DNA of 64,000 bases, taken from NCBI RefSeq assembly GCF_040939125.1, contig NZ_CP162495.1, positions 2,852,001 through 2,916,000 on the forward strand, in the 5' to 3' direction. The position numbers and the translations under genes were made by a program. The notes under the pieces were generated by a model. That model was given only the letters and a program-made list of their open reading frames with translations. It had not been told where the DNA came from and ran no database searches. The first letter of the stretch is position 1; each line of letters starts with the position of its first letter. The DNA is from Clostridium sp. BJN0013. Lineage in GTDB: Bacteria > Bacillota > Clostridia > Clostridiales > Clostridiaceae. This document shows positions 46,668-54,288 of the stretch, piece by piece.

Positions 46668-46696
46668 AGTATATCATGATATTTCAATATATTCAA
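46668..46696 (-). promoter_or_regulatory. Promoter of the DUF2089 operon
   Basis: On the minus strand TTGAAT and TATACT are 17 nt apart. The -10 is about 22 nt from the TTG start of the first gene. The perfect palindrome at 46730-46775 lies 34 bp upstream of the -35 box. Confidence 0.6.
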
Positions 46697-46729
46697 TATG
46701 TAAATTAAATATATAAAGTATATTATGGT

Positions 46730-46775
46730 TATTTATTAAAATAATTAATTTAGTAATTAATTATTTTAATAAATA
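46730..46775. repeat. Perfect 21-bp AT-only palindrome
   Basis: Arms 46730-46750 and 46755-46775 are exact reverse complements with a 4-nt loop TAGT and contain no G or C. There is no T-run behind it in either direction beyond the arm itself, and a separate normal terminator serves the adjacent operon. It sits between that terminator and the DUF2089 promoter. Confidence 0.85.
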
Positions 46776-46797
46776 CTAGTGTTTGGTATAATAAAAT

Positions 46798-46833
46798 AGC
46801 TTTCCATGATATTTAACTTTATCATAGAAAGCT
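46798..46833 (-). terminator. Terminator of the ECF sigma operon
   Basis: AGCTTTCCATGATA pairs with TATCATAGAAAGCT with one mismatch; the minus strand continues ATTTTATTAT. It lies 35 nt past the last gene of the operon. Confidence 0.75.
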
Positions 46834-46867
46834 CCATTTAATATGTTATTATACATTTTTAAAAGAC

Positions 46868-47173
46868 TTAAAACATACTCTTAAATTGAGGATAATCTGT
46901 AATTGCAAACTGAATTGCACCCATTATCATGGCAAAAATACAAAGTACCATTACAATAAATATGGCTCCTGTATCATAGCTTAGTTTCTCCTCTTTATTT
47001 ACAATATAGGCTATAATGATCTCTATTCCAATAAGAATTAATATTGCCGGCCACAATGATATTATTAGATTATAATTTATATTTCTAAATATACTATGCA
47101 TTAAAAACATTACCCCAAATACAATGAGCAGTACACCAGAAGTAAATGTACCTACCCTTCTCCCCCTAATCAT
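46868..47173 (-). CDS. DUF5668-like (LiaF/LiaI-type) membrane protein
   Basis: 101-aa protein with three hydrophobic helices. RRVGTFTSGVLLIVFGVMFL, LWPAILILIGIEIII and a charged linker are typical of the LiaI-LiaF-like/DUF5668 membrane region. It overlaps the preceding gene by 8 nt. Last gene of the ECF operon, possibly an envelope-stress sensor part. Confidence 0.75.
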   Translation of the reverse strand: MIRGRRVGTFTSGVLLIVFGVMFLMHSIFRNINYNLIISLWPAILILIGIEIIIAYIVNKEEKLSYDTGAIFIVMVLCIFAMIMGAIQFAITDYPQFKSMF

Positions 47174-47690
47174 CCATATCTCTCTCCTTTTTCTTTCCCA
47201 TGATAAGTTTTATTCCAATTACAATTATTGCTATTGCTACAATTATCTGGGGAATAATTGCTGTAAAATTGCTTATAATTTCATAGACTTTTATATTTAT
47301 ATATGGTCTAATGACATACCTAATATTGTCCCATATAAGGTAGATTCCCATGCACACTAAAAGTATTCCCAAAAATAATCTTTTCCTTTTAAATAAATTT
47401 TTGTCCCAATTAAGCAATTTGTTTATAGAAAATATATAATTATCTTCCATAAGTGAAAACTCCTCTTGAGATAAACTCTGTTTGTTTATACAGTCAAAAA
47501 AAGAATAGAACCAAATTAGAGGTAAAACAAATAGAAGAGGTCCTATATGAAGCCATGTTGAAAGAAATATTACAAAGAAAAATGCAGACATAATTGACAA
47601 TCCCATTTTCATGAATCCCATGTACATATGACCTGCACCAGGAAGAAAAGAAAATAAAATGGTTAAAAAATTACCTTTTTTCATTTTCAT
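47166..47690 (-). CDS. Polytopic membrane protein of the ECF operon
   Basis: 174-aa protein with about five helices. The first half (LPGAGHMYMGFMKMG, PLIWFYSFFDCINKQ) resembles TM2-like and DUF5683-like membrane proteins; the second half ends IVAIAIIVIGIKLIMGKKKERD like the DUF5668 motif of the next gene. GGAGGT is in the end of the anti-sigma gene, which it overlaps by 20 nt. Confidence 0.7.
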   Translation of the reverse strand: MKMKKGNFLTILFSFLPGAGHMYMGFMKMGLSIMSAFFFVIFLSTWLHIGPLLFVLPLIWFYSFFDCINKQSLSQEEFSLMEDNYIFSINKLLNWDKNLFKRKRLFLGILLVCMGIYLIWDNIRYVIRPYINIKVYEIISNFTAIIPQIIVAIAIIVIGIKLIMGKKKERDMDD

Positions 47691-48129
47691 TATTAAATAC
47701 CTCCATATTAATTATTTTATTAGTGAAATTACCAAGCTCTATATTAATTGAATTTATTACCGTAAACTTAGGTGAAACAATTTCCAATGTTTTTATTTTA
47801 GTATTTGCCATAAAACTCAATGTACTTGAAAACACAAATATAAGGGATATACATGCGGCAATGGAGACTCTAAGAGAATAAAACAAAAACTGTCTATTTT
47901 TCTTTTTATATTTAACTATTTTATTTTTTACTTCTTCTTCAAATCCAAAAGGTACTTCCATAAGTTCACTATCATCAAAACTTTCTGTAAGATATTGAAC
48001 ACATTTTTCACAGCACTCAATATGCTGGAATACAACAATAAGTTCCTTATTATCCAGATCTCTCTCTTTAAACTTTTTTATACACAAATTACTTATATGC
48101 CCATCATTATCAAATAGATTATTCCTCAA
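47671..48129 (-). CDS. Zinc-finger anti-sigma factor
   Basis: 152-aa protein. A cytosolic zf-HC2-like motif (FQHIECCEKCVQYLTE) is near residue 35, followed by a transmembrane helix at about residues 85-105 and a short outside tail. TTG 48129 has GGGAGG 7 nt upstream and overlaps the sigma stop as TTGA. It should bind and hold the sigma factor until an envelope signal releases it. Confidence 0.8.
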   Translation of the reverse strand: MRNNLFDNDGHISNLCIKKFKERDLDNKELIVVFQHIECCEKCVQYLTESFDDSELMEVPFGFEEEVKNKIVKYKKKNRQFLFYSLRVSIAACISLIFVFSSTLSFMANTKIKTLEIVSPKFTVINSINIELGNFTNKIINMEVFNNENEKR

Positions 48130-48641
48130 ACAAATTCCTCCCTCCATAAAATTTTAAGAAGTTTTTTTGATCTATATAATCTTGTTTGGAGTGTTTTTAA
48201 ATTTTCTCCTGTATCTTTTGCCATATCAGAAAGTTTTATATTTTTACAAAAATAATTTACTGCCACAGTTTTGTAGGGTTCTTTTAATCTATTACACAGG
48301 TTATATATTTTTTCATCACTATACTTGCTTAGTACACTTTCTTCTGGAGAGTCCTTTGTATCCTCTATGTATTTATAATCTTCATTGGTAAGACTTTCTA
48401 ACTTTCTAGAAGGACTTTTAACATGATCCTTACATTTATTTAACGCAATTTTTGTAACCCATGCTTTAAAATTTTTACCATCAAATTTATTCATATTTTC
48501 ATAGGCAGTTAAAAAAGTCTGCTGTGCTATATCCTCTGCATCAAAATAATTTTTAGTAAAGGAAAAACAAATGGTAATGATTAAACGTTCATATTGTTTT
48601 ATGTAACTTTCAAATTGATTTTCACAAATAATCACCACCAC
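48126..48641 (-). CDS. ECF-family RNA polymerase sigma factor
   Basis: 171-aa protein. Region 2 has ICFSFTKNYFDAEDIAQQTFLTAYENMNKFDG and AWVTKIALNKCKDH; region 4 has LKEPYKTVAVNYFCKNIKLSDMA and ETLKTLQTRLYRSKKLLK in pieces. It directs transcription, probably including its own operon. The very start is unclear: three GTG codons in a row (48641-48633) lie within a GGTGG ribosome-site-like run. First gene of the four-gene operon. Confidence 0.85.
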   Translation of the reverse strand: MVVIICENQFESYIKQYERLIITICFSFTKNYFDAEDIAQQTFLTAYENMNKFDGKNFKAWVTKIALNKCKDHVKSPSRKLESLTNEDYKYIEDTKDSPEESVLSKYSDEKIYNLCNRLKEPYKTVAVNYFCKNIKLSDMAKDTGENLKTLQTRLYRSKKLLKILWREEFV

Positions 48642-48943
48642 CTTTTTAGTCTTATAATAATATAACGATTTATAAATAAAAAATACTTCACATAGTTTAG
48701 AATTATTTCACATTTCCACAAACTCATTTTATCTTGCATTCAAATACATATTACGACATTTTTTACAAACTATGTGATAGCATATATTATATTCTTAGCA
48801 TATTAGGAAATCTAAAAGCAAACTCCACCTGAACCTCTGAAGCACTTAATAAAGCTTCTAGTATACATTATTTATACATTAATAATACATACTAGAAGCT
48901 CTTGAAACTATATTCAGAATTATCCCCATCAAACAGAAGATAT
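48642..48943. other. Intergenic region upstream of the ECF operon
   Basis: About 300 bp. A 10-bp inverted repeat CACATAGTTT (48689-48698) and AAACTATGTG (48767-48776), 68 bp apart, lies where the sigma promoter should be; it could be an operator or a small element. At 48852-48900 AGCTTCTAGTAT pairs with ATACTAGAAGCT across a 24-nt loop, facing the end of the leftward gene at 48944 and probably terminating it. Confidence 0.45.
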
Positions 48944-49123
48944 TTATAGCAAAAACTTCACCACTACAGAAGCAACAGCCAATACTACACCTATAATAGA
49001 TATATTTCTATATATCCTTACAGATTCAACATCAGTTTTTTCTTTTTTCATATATATAATCCCTGCAATAAACATTCCTACCCCAACAATAATAAAAAGT
49101 CCAAATAAAATCCATGCCTTCAT
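48944..49123 (-). CDS. Small two-helix membrane protein behind the P-type ATPase
   Basis: 59-aa protein with two hydrophobic segments (FGLFIIVGVGMFIAGII and NISIIGVVLAVASVVV) joined by a charged loop with KKEKTDVES. Its ATG overlaps the ATPase stop as ATGA, with GAGG 6 nt ahead of it, so translation is coupled. Probably an accessory to the pump; no family recognised. Confidence 0.65.
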   Translation of the reverse strand: MKAWILFGLFIIVGVGMFIAGIIYMKKEKTDVESVRIYRNISIIGVVLAVASVVVKFLL

Positions 49124-50979
49124 TTTAATTTCCTCCATTTCAATAATAATGATGAATTAATAATAACTGCAACAGAGCCCACATTATGTACCAGTGCTCC
49201 GACAACGGGATTTAGTATACCTGTAATGGCCAAAGCAATAGCAATAAAGTTAAGCATCATAGAAGCGGTAAGGTTTATATTAATGGTTTGCATGGTTTTT
49301 CTGGAAAGTTGTAAAAGATGTGGGATTTCTTTGATATCATCCCCCACAAGGGCAATATCTGCAGCATCAATTGCAATATCACTTCCAATTCCACCCATGG
49401 CTATTCCTACATGTGCTGTCTTTAATGCAGGGGCATCGTTAATTCCGTCACCTACCATGCAAACAAGATCACCCTTATCTTGATACTCTTTAATGGCTTT
49501 CATTTTATCCTCAGGCATACAGTTTGATTTTAAATCCGTAATTCCAGCAATTTGCGCCATATGCTTTGCTGCCTGTGGTGCATCACCAGTAATCAATACA
49601 GTTTGAATTCCTGTCTGATGGATTGCATCAATTGTTTTTGAAGCATCGGGACGAAGCGTATCTGACAAAGCAATAAGTCCAATAGCTTTCTGGTTTGCTG
49701 CAAGATAAATCACTGTACTTCCATCTGCCCTGGCTGCTTCCGCTAATTGACAAAGGGTAACTGGCAATTCAGTTCTTTGTTCAGATAACAAAGCTTCATT
49801 GCCTGCCAATATCCTGTTACCGTCTACATCAGCCAAAACCCCTCTGCCTGCAATAAGCATAAAATTATTTGGTTCCTCTGGTAATCTGCCATTCTTCTCT
49901 TTATAATAGGAAACAATTGCTTTCCCCAAAGGATGTTCTGAACACAACTCCGCAGATGCTGCAAGTGCAAGTAATGATTCTGAGTTGATATTTGGTACAC
50001 AGCTTTTTACTTGAACTACTGCAGGCTTGCCGTAGGTAATAGTACCGGTTTTATCAAATGCCATTCTCTTTATTTTCGCAAGCCGTTCTAAAGCATCGCC
50101 TTCCCGGATAAGAATACCATACTTTGTAGCATTTCCAATTCCGGCCATAATCGCTGTTGGTGTTGCAAGCACTAATGCACAAGGACAAAATACAACAAGA
50201 ATAGTAACTGATCGAATAATTTCATGGGTAGCAAGCCATGTGCCAACTGCCGCTGCAAGTGCTATCACTACAATCCATGTAGCCCACCTATCAGCTATTC
50301 CAACAATTTTTGCCTTCCCCGCATCTGCTGATTCAACAAGACGAATCATTCTTTGCAGTGAACTGTCCTCTCCAACTTTTTGTGCAACCATTTCAAAAGT
50401 GCCAAATTGATTGACAGTTCCACTGAAAACCTCATCGCCCTCATCTTTATCTACGGGCAAAGATTCACCGGTCATCACAGATTGATCCACAGAAGTTTGT
50501 CCTTTAATAATTATTCCATCAACAGCTATTGTTTCTCCTGCCAATACCCTCAGGATATCACCCTCTTTGATTTGATCAGCAGAAATTATAGATTCTTCGC
50601 CATTTTGTACAATCCTTGCAATTGTAGGAGTAAGATGTACCAACTTTTCAATTCCAGCACGGGCTTTGGCAACAGTACGTTCTTCTAAATAAGCTCCAAT
50701 CATCATAATAAAAGCCACTTCACCAGCTGCAAAGATTTCTCCAATAGAAATTGAAGCAATCAATGCAATGGAAACTAGCACATCCGCCTTAATATCAAAC
50801 TCAGTTACCAATCCCCAAATGGCCCCTTTTACAATGGGAATACCACAAAAAATAATTGCGATCCATGCCACATTGATAGGTAAATTTCCCACATTGAAAA
50901 AACTTACAGCCAAAGCTATTAGAGATAATGAAAGAAATAACAAAGTTCTTTTGTCATCATCCTTTAATAACTGTATCAA
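49120..50979 (-). CDS. Heavy-metal P1B-type ATPase
   Basis: 619-aa metal pump. Signatures are VFCPCALVLATP (metal site CPC), MTGESLPVDK, FDKTGTITYGKP (phosphorylated Asp), HPLGKAI, GDGINDAPALK and HNVGSVAVIINSS near the end. There is no N-terminal HMA/CxxC domain. The TTG start at 50979 follows GGAG by 8 nt; the 31-codon longer frame would begin in the operators. The C-terminal HN-G motif is nearer Zn/Cd/Pb or Co-type pumps than Cu pumps, whereas the repressor next door is CsoR-like, so the metal is unresolved. Confidence 0.88.
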   Translation of the reverse strand: MIQLLKDDDKRTLLFLSLSLIALAVSFFNVGNLPINVAWIAIIFCGIPIVKGAIWGLVTEFDIKADVLVSIALIASISIGEIFAAGEVAFIMMIGAYLEERTVAKARAGIEKLVHLTPTIARIVQNGEESIISADQIKEGDILRVLAGETIAVDGIIIKGQTSVDQSVMTGESLPVDKDEGDEVFSGTVNQFGTFEMVAQKVGEDSSLQRMIRLVESADAGKAKIVGIADRWATWIVVIALAAAVGTWLATHEIIRSVTILVVFCPCALVLATPTAIMAGIGNATKYGILIREGDALERLAKIKRMAFDKTGTITYGKPAVVQVKSCVPNINSESLLALAASAELCSEHPLGKAIVSYYKEKNGRLPEEPNNFMLIAGRGVLADVDGNRILAGNEALLSEQRTELPVTLCQLAEAARADGSTVIYLAANQKAIGLIALSDTLRPDASKTIDAIHQTGIQTVLITGDAPQAAKHMAQIAGITDLKSNCMPEDKMKAIKEYQDKGDLVCMVGDGINDAPALKTAHVGIAMGGIGSDIAIDAADIALVGDDIKEIPHLLQLSRKTMQTININLTASMMLNFIAIALAITGILNPVVGALVHNVGSVAVIINSSLLLKWRKLK

Positions 50980-50996
50980 TAAAACCACTCCTTTAT

Positions 50997-51047
50997 ATAC
51001 CCATAGGGGTATATGTATATTGTACCCTTGTAGGTATGCCCTGTCAA
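50997..51047 (-). promoter_or_regulatory. ATPase promoter with CsoR-type operators
   Basis: On the minus strand TTGACA (51042-51047) and TACAAT (51019-51024) are exactly 17 nt apart. An imperfect operator GTACCCTTGTAGGTAT (51022-51037) fills the spacer. A near-perfect palindrome ATACCC-ATAG-GGGTAT (50997-51012) lies just downstream of the -10, between it and the ribosome site. Both match the ATACCC...GGGTAT type of CsoR-family sites. Confidence 0.75.
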
Positions 51048-51049
51048 TA

Positions 51050-51079
51050 GAAAAAGCAACTGTTACTTTCAACAGTTGC
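51050..51079 (-). terminator. Terminator of csoR
   Basis: GCAACTGTT / AACAGTTGC hairpin; the minus strand continues GCTTTTTCT. It lies between the csoR stop and the -35 box of the ATPase, so the ATPase is transcribed from its own promoter. Confidence 0.8.
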
Positions 51080-51091
51080 CCATTAGGACAT

Positions 51092-51367
51092 CTATGACAT
51101 TCTTGAAAAATGCTCTACAGCCTTGGCAAAATCTGCTATTGTTTTATCAGCATCTCCATGTTCAATACCTTCTCTGACACAATGGTTTAAATGGCCTTCT
51201 AAAACCACCTGACCTACTTTATGCAAAGCACTCTTGGCAGCATTGATCTGAATTAAAACATCTTCACAGGGAATATCTTCATCAACCATTTTATCAATAG
51301 CTTTTATCTGTCCCATAATTTTATTCAGTCTTCTATGTAGATTGCCTGCATCCATGCATTGGCGCAT
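51092..51367 (-). CDS. csoR: CsoR-family metal-sensing repressor
   Basis: 91-aa four-helix repressor. HRRLNKIMGQIKAIDKMVDED is the family N-terminal helix. The C-H-C metal site typical of Cu(I) sensors is visible: Cys34 in IPCEDVL, and His59 and Cys63 in EGHLNHCV. Nickel/cobalt members use other ligands. Its operators lie in the ATPase promoter just downstream. AGGAGGT precedes the ATG. It should release DNA on metal excess and induce the pump. Confidence 0.88.
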   Translation of the reverse strand: MRQCMDAGNLHRRLNKIMGQIKAIDKMVDEDIPCEDVLIQINAAKSALHKVGQVVLEGHLNHCVREGIEHGDADKTIADFAKAVEHFSRMS

Positions 51368-51675
51368 TATTACACCTCCTTAATATAGTATATACTACCA
51401 TCCTCCTGTTATAACGTCAACTTAATCTAAATTCTGATACTTCGAGGCATTCACCTTTTTCCACAAATTGCTTTAGAACATTTAAATTTAGAAAAATAGA
51501 GAATCAGTTTTATTTTTTGAAAAGAATAAGTCTTTATGTTTTTTGGGTAGTTCATTTTTTACAAATTTTAAATCTGCTGTCCACTTTTCATTTCTACCTA
51601 CATTTTTTACTATCAGTATAGAAATGTAAAATCAATTTAAAGGTTAATCTTTAGCACATTAGGCGGTGAAGCATT
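51368..51675. other. Intergenic stretch with the left 21-bp direct repeat
   Basis: About 300 bp without a gene. It should hold the csoR promoter near 51390-51420. At 51458-51478 lies TTTCCACAAATTGCTTTAGAA in two parts (TTTCCACAAAT + TGCTTTAGAA), which recurs exactly at 53955-53975. Confidence 0.6.
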
Positions 51676-51924
51676 TTGAAAATATATTGGTATGAAAGAA
51701 GCAAAAATGTTATAGGATCTAGAGTTAAAAAAGCTCGTCATATGTTTAGTCCTACTTTAACTCAAGAAAACTTAGCTGCAAAATTGGAACTTATGAATAT
51801 CAGACTTGATAGAATATCTATCTCAAGAATTGAATCTGGTGATAGATTCGTAGCTGATTATGAGGCAATTGCAATTGCTAAGGCACTTAATGTTTCTCTT
51901 AATTGGCTTCTACTGGGTAAGTAG
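51676..51924 (+). CDS. XRE-family HTH regulator (paralog 1)
   Basis: 82-aa single-domain HTH protein. IGSRVKKARHMFSPTLTQENLAAKL, ISISRIESGDRFVADYEAIAIAKAL and a final NWLLLGK match small Cro/CI-like regulators. TTG start with a GGCGGTGAA site upstream. It is clearly related to the protein at 53066 (shared RVKxAR, TISKIESxxR, ALDVS-LWLLGK). Confidence 0.78.
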   Translation: MKIYWYERSKNVIGSRVKKARHMFSPTLTQENLAAKLELMNIRLDRISISRIESGDRFVADYEAIAIAKALNVSLNWLLLGK

Positions 51925-52133
51925 TTCTTATATAACCTAATATTTTTCTGAACTCTCATCCCACTCTTCAACACAAAAATAAAATACATTAGTTGAGAAT
52001 TTCTACCTTCTTCTACCAACTATTTAATATCTTATCATGAAAATTATGATATAATTACCATTAGTAAAGACAAGATAGTAAAATTATAAGTAATAAAGAT
52101 TATTTATATAACCTTTTGTCAGGAGGTAAATTT

Positions 52134-52637
52134 ATGCTGATGCAAGAGCTAACACCAGAAACAGTTGAAGAATGGAAAACTATTTATGTTGAATACAAAA
52201 CAAAACTGTATCCAAATAGAAAAACAGCTTTAGAAATAATCGAATATCTTAAGCAAAAATATCCTATAACAGAGGAAACAAAAGAAGAATTAAAACAGGT
52301 TGTTGTGGACAATGTGCTAGTAAATGAGTATTATTCAAATAAGTTGCCTAACAGCAAAATACCTGTTGCGAAAGTGTTTTTTATTGAAAACATGGGGTTA
52401 GGAAAGTGTCTTTATGAGAAACAGGATGATGTGTTCAAGGAAAATAAAATTATTGTAGGAGTAGAACTTGAATCAGCGTTTTTCATGGTTGAAGGAAGCA
52501 GTATGTTGTGGGATGAATTATTTGCTTTCAGAGGTTTAGATGAGGATGATTTAAATAACTTTTATTTAGTTGCAGAATATATTATTTGTTTGAAAAAATT
52601 TGATATGTTGGACAGCGTATTAGCAGGAGTAAAATGA
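52134..52637 (+). CDS. Unrecognised soluble protein
   Basis: 167-aa, mixed acidic and basic, no membrane segment. It begins LMQELTPETVEEWKTIYVEY, continues with ALEIIEYLKQKYPITEETK and ends LKKFDMLDSVLAGVK. ATG 52134 follows AGGAGGT by 7 nt. No family recognised. Neighbours are small regulators, so it may be part of an accessory module. Confidence 0.65.
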   Translation: MLMQELTPETVEEWKTIYVEYKTKLYPNRKTALEIIEYLKQKYPITEETKEELKQVVVDNVLVNEYYSNKLPNSKIPVAKVFFIENMGLGKCLYEKQDDVFKENKIIVGVELESAFFMVEGSSMLWDELFAFRGLDEDDLNNFYLVAEYIICLKKFDMLDSVLAGVK

Positions 52638-52786
52638 GAATAATTTGTATTTGCAGTTAAGAGACAATATTCATATTTAACATAATAACTAAAAAAGCAA
52701 ATAATTTATTCTAGCACCGTAAAATTTAAATTTGAACTGCACCCTGTCAAGTAGACAGGATAGATTTCACAGATAAACAATAACTT

Positions 52787-52963
52787 CTATTTATCTAAAA
52801 TTCCTTTTTTCATATAATCTACAATTAATTTGTCCAGTTTCCAACTTAGATTTAATGTATCCATACTCATTGTACCTTTGTTTAGAATATCCTGTAATAA
52901 TTTATTATTCAAAGTTTCTCTCACTTCTTCTATTTGATGTTTCATTTTTATATTCTTATCCAT
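52787..52963 (-). CDS. Spo0E-like aspartyl-phosphate phosphatase (58 aa)
   Basis: A short gene below the usual length cut-off. The protein is two helices with HQIEEVRETLNNKLL and the signature SWKLDKLIVDYM (the S-x-x-LD motif of the Spo0E family, PF09388). In Bacillus these enzymes dephosphorylate Spo0A~P and delay sporulation. AGGGGGA lies 4-5 nt before the ATG. It lies divergent from the XRE gene at 53066, whose promoter shares the same 100-bp gap. Confidence 0.82.
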   Translation of the reverse strand: MDKNIKMKHQIEEVRETLNNKLLQDILNKGTMSMDTLNLSWKLDKLIVDYMKKGILDK

Positions 52964-53065
52964 ATATATCCCCCTGGAGAATCAGAAAACTTGCTCTACA
53001 AGCAAATTATAACATTATTTCTCACATATAATCAATATGAATGACTATTTTGGGGGATTATCTTA

Positions 53066-53311
53066 ATGGGATACGCTAAAAATAAAGACAAAAATTTAAT
53101 TGGTGATAGAGTAAAATATGCAAGGCTTAAAAATAAACCCAAGGTAACTCAAAATGATTTACTTGCAAGACTTGCAGTAAGAGGTATAGAGCTTGAAAAA
53201 ACAACAATATCCAAAATTGAATCCAAAACAAGACCAGTCTCAGACAAGGAACTTGTTGCTATTGCTGATGCACTAGATGTAAGCATATTATGGCTTCTTG
53301 GAAAGGAATGA
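53066..53311 (+). CDS. XRE-family HTH regulator (paralog 2)
   Basis: 81-aa protein. IGDRVKYARLKNKPKVTQNDLLARL, TTISKIESKTRPVSDKELVAIADALDVSI and WLLGKE define one Cro/CI-type domain. GGGGGA about 9 nt before the ATG. It is paralogous to the gene at 51676 and divergent from the Spo0E-like gene, so it may control that phosphatase. Confidence 0.78.
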   Translation: MGYAKNKDKNLIGDRVKYARLKNKPKVTQNDLLARLAVRGIELEKTTISKIESKTRPVSDKELVAIADALDVSILWLLGKE

Positions 53312-53602
53312 TAATATTCTCTTTTTTGTATAATGGCTTTCCTTTAATAAATCTTGGGCTATTTCTACAGCCTTTTCTTCCTTAGCACTACTTATTTATG
53401 TCTTCCACACAGTACTCTCTCTAGCCTTATAAATTTCTTAGACAACATAAAAATATATGCAACATAATTATTAAAACTTAAATAAAAATTACATTTATTT
53501 GTTGTAAACCATTTACTTTAGCTCCATATTTCACAAAGGATATATTAATCCAGCAAGGATAAAATATTAATGAGTTAAAAATATGCACTTATAGGAGGTA
53601 AT

Positions 53603-53890
53603 ATGATGGGTCTATTTGACAATATTTTAGGCAATGACAATAATAATAAGAAAAGTGAAGATGAAGGAAGACTTACACTTCATAAGGAAGAGCTCGATAT
53701 AAATAAAAATAAGGTTAAAATCGACATACATAAGCAGCCAGTGGCTTTAGAAGATGTTTCAGTTAGTAACAATCAATATAAAGAGATAAAGCATATAACT
53801 AAAACACTAAAAAAGGAAGTTCCTCATATAAGTACTAAAGGGGATGTAAAAATTGTGGATAAGGAAATTGATAAGAAATATCAAAACTAG
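53603..53890 (+). CDS. DUF2382 (YsnF/AvaK-like) small protein
   Basis: 95-aa protein. After a short MGLFDNILGND start and an Asn/Lys linker, LTLHKEELDINKNKVKIDIHKQPVALEDVSV and KKEVPHISTKGDVKIVDKEID follow the DUF2382 stress-response pattern in two halves. AGGAGGT precedes two adjacent ATGs (53603 or 53606). Function unknown, stress-linked in other bacteria. Confidence 0.7.
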   Translation: MMGLFDNILGNDNNNKKSEDEGRLTLHKEELDINKNKVKIDIHKQPVALEDVSVSNNQYKEIKHITKTLKKEVPHISTKGDVKIVDKEIDKKYQN

Positions 53891-53954
53891 AAATGTGGGA
53901 TAATTTAATAGTTCCAAACGCTTTCTAATTCTCATTATAAAAAGATTTTATCCC

Positions 53955-53975
53955 TTTCCACAAATTGCTTTAGAA
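53955..53975 (+). repeat. Right 21-bp direct repeat flanking the XRE/Spo0E island
   Basis: Exact copy of the 51458-51478 sequence, same orientation, 2.5 kb apart. The segment between holds the two XRE paralogs, the unknown 167-aa protein, Spo0E and DUF2382. No integrase or transposase lies between the copies. Confidence 0.7.
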
Positions 53976-54110
53976 AATTTTATGATTTTAATTAGACTAA
54001 CAGAGAAAAATATTATAATATCATTATTATAGTAAAATAATAATACAGTTTATTTATTTTTGTAAAAATATATATTAAATTATTGAATTATAGGTATTTT
54101 TTATATTATT

Positions 54111-54258
54111 AAGTGATTCTAAGATTTAGATGAAGTTTGCTTATGAGAAATGCTTTTCTCCACTTGAATCTTAGAAAAACTTATTCAAACGCAGGCAGTG
54201 CTTATCCCCTACTTTGAAGAGGCTGGGGGGTATTAGCTAGTTGCAGAGTTTGGATAAA
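54111..54258 (+). repeat. Structured repeat, copy C
   Basis: Starts AAGTGATTCTAAGATTTAG and ends GTTTGGATAAA. The 5' hairpin TTCTAAGATT/AATCTTAGAA carries A-T where copy E has G-C. Closing stem TTATTCAAAC / GTTTGGATAA. Inner hairpin CCCCTACTTT...GGCTGGGGG. It ends 18 nt before the ftsH ribosome site. Confidence 0.85.
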
Positions 54259-54288
54259 TCAATTGATCTATTCCGGGAGGGGATGCTT

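Noticed and set aside
51000-51072. N-terminal 31-residue extension of the metal ATPase
   Set aside because: It would encode across the promoter and CsoR operators; a TTG with a good ribosome site lies at 50979.
53312-53400. Minus-strand frame reading SAKEEKAVEIAQDLLKES, like the C-terminus of Rpn-type nucleases
   Set aside because: Too short, no ribosome site or start, and it continues into the XRE gene end; a decayed remnant is possible but unsupported.
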